Assembly: GCA_044349205.1 (NCBI GenBank)
Contig: JBIKRJ010000132.1
Span: forward strand, 1-6,728
DNA from: UBA9547 sp044349205
GTDB lineage: Bacteria; Bacteroidota; Bacteroidia; Cytophagales; UBA9547
Length of the DNA: 6,728 bases
Direction: 5' to 3'
A program made the position numbers and the translations under genes. Of this stretch, positions 6,361-6,728 are shown piece by piece. Position 1 is the stretch's first letter. The number at the start of each line of letters is the position of its first letter. Below the pieces are notes generated by a model. It was not told where the DNA came from. It searched no databases and saw nothing but the letters and a program-made list of their open reading frames with translations.

Positions 6361-6367
6361 GAATTAA

Positions 6368-6372
6368 CCTTT
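6368..6372 (-). promoter_or_regulatory. Shine-Dalgarno-like AAAGG before the MbnP-like gene
   Basis: On the minus strand, AAAGG sits 7 bases before the ATG at 6360. The other starts in the window have only A-rich leaders or lie inside the preceding gene, so this is the clearest purine-rich site here. The rest of the 80-base gap (6361-6440) shows no convincing Bacteroidota -7/-33 promoter (TAnnTTTG) and no strong hairpin with a T-run. Confidence 0.45.
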
Positions 6373-6440
6373 AGTTTTGAATTGGTTGAATGCCTGAAAA
6401 GACACGATGGCCTACACCACTGCTTGTGTGTGGGCAAAAA

Positions 6441-6728
6441 CTAAACGCTAGGTGGGTGTGGGCGTGAAAAAGTAGGTTGTTCGGGAATAAAAAATGAATA
6501 AAAGCTGTTGTATTTTTCGGTAATTTTTATTTTGTAAAAGCTAAAATGCAGGGGTTCCTGCAAAGTGTAAGCGATTTCCAATTTTTCCTTGATAATTCCG
6601 GGAAGCGTGTTTTCGGCTTCCTCCGCTTTTTTCAGTTGCTTTTTTAGGTAGCATTTCCCCTCACACCCTTTCGAAGGAAGGTTTTTGTTTACACACAAGG
6701 TCGCAGCAATCTCTTTCTTTTGCCATTG
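6441..6728 (-). CDS. Small Bacteroidota Cys-motif protein (CVNK..C.GKCYL), 5' end outside window
   Basis: The last 95 residues of a small protein are visible, ending with TAG at 6441. The frame stays open to the window edge. The upstream residues QWQKKEIAAT run directly into LCVNKNLPSKGCEGKCYLKK, the signature of short Bacteroidota proteins that usually begin with one membrane helix just before this point. The internal TTG at 6698 is therefore not the true start. Three Cys are spaced C-x9-C-x3-C (residues 12, 22 and 26 of the visible part), followed by a Lys/Glu-rich probable helix and a tail ending RPHPPSV, which matches the usual HPP ending. In my recollection such proteins are uncharacterised and often lie near TonB receptors or copper/haem genes. 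Metal binding by the Cys set is inference. The gap to the MbnP-like gene is 80 bases, so co-transcription is possible. Confidence 0.75.
   Translation of the reverse strand, partial: QWQKKEIAATLCVNKNLPSKGCEGKCYLKKQLKKAEEAENTLPGIIKEKLEIAYTLQEPLHFSFYKIKITEKYNSFYSFFIPEQPTFSRPHPPSV

Noticed and set aside
6395..6440. Imperfect hairpin (GCC-ACAC / GTGT-GGC) in the gap after the small Cys-motif gene
   Set aside because: The stem has a mismatch and a long loop, and no proper T-run follows. It is too weak to call a terminator or riboswitch.
1..6728. tRNA, rRNA, CRISPR array, insertion sequence or attachment site
   Set aside because: No cloverleaf, rRNA-like stretch, regularly spaced DNA repeat, transposase frame or terminal inverted repeat was seen. 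The window is almost fully occupied by the minus-strand genes.

Overview
The window looks like a chromosomal segment from a Bacteroidota bacterium (Cytophagales/Chitinophagales/Flavobacteriia-like). The signs are a C-terminal type IX secretion sorting domain, lipoprotein signals followed by a charged Lys/Glu/Asn-rich tail, A-rich translation starts with weak Shine-Dalgarno sequences, and several protein families that I know mainly from that phylum. Every convincing gene is on the minus strand, so transcription runs from high to low coordinates.

In transcription order the layout is as follows. (1) 6728-6441 is the 3' part of a small Cys-motif protein, cut by the window edge. (2) 6360-5578 is an MbnP-like lipoprotein with no tryptophan. 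(3) 5585-5157 is a small mono-haem cytochrome c lipoprotein with a CX4CH haem motif, overlapping gene 2 by 8 bases. (4) 5130-2974 is a 718-residue beta-propeller repeat protein with a T9SS type A sorting tail. (5) A strong intrinsic terminator lies at 2966-2934. (6) 2920-2114 is a canonical MbnP-family copper-binding lipoprotein with the WxW motif. (7) 2112-1003 is a di-haem bacterial cytochrome c peroxidase/MauG/MbnH-type lipoprotein, one base after gene 6. (8) 1013-108 is an outer-membrane beta-barrel 'transporter' of the phenol-degradation MetA-like type, overlapping gene 7 by 11 bases. The first ~95 bases may hold the end of a convergent plus-strand gene, but this is weak.

The most coherent reading is a copper-handling locus at the cell envelope. 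In methanotrophs, MbnH (a di-haem enzyme) oxidises the first Trp of the MbnP WxW motif to kynurenine, and this creates a Cu(I) site. Genes 6 and 7 are a recognisable MbnP/MbnH-type pair, and gene 8 is tightly coupled to them, suggesting a substrate or metal route across the outer membrane. Genes 2 and 3 look like a parallel module: another MbnP-like lipoprotein next to another covalent-haem lipoprotein, but the MbnP paralogue has lost every Trp and its partner is a simple mono-haem cytochrome. Two 'MbnP-like plus c-haem lipoprotein' modules flanking a secreted propeller protein, with a terminator hairpin directly before the canonical module, are the part most worth following up. The copper assignment rests on family knowledge and context. 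The sequence shows no direct copper regulator.
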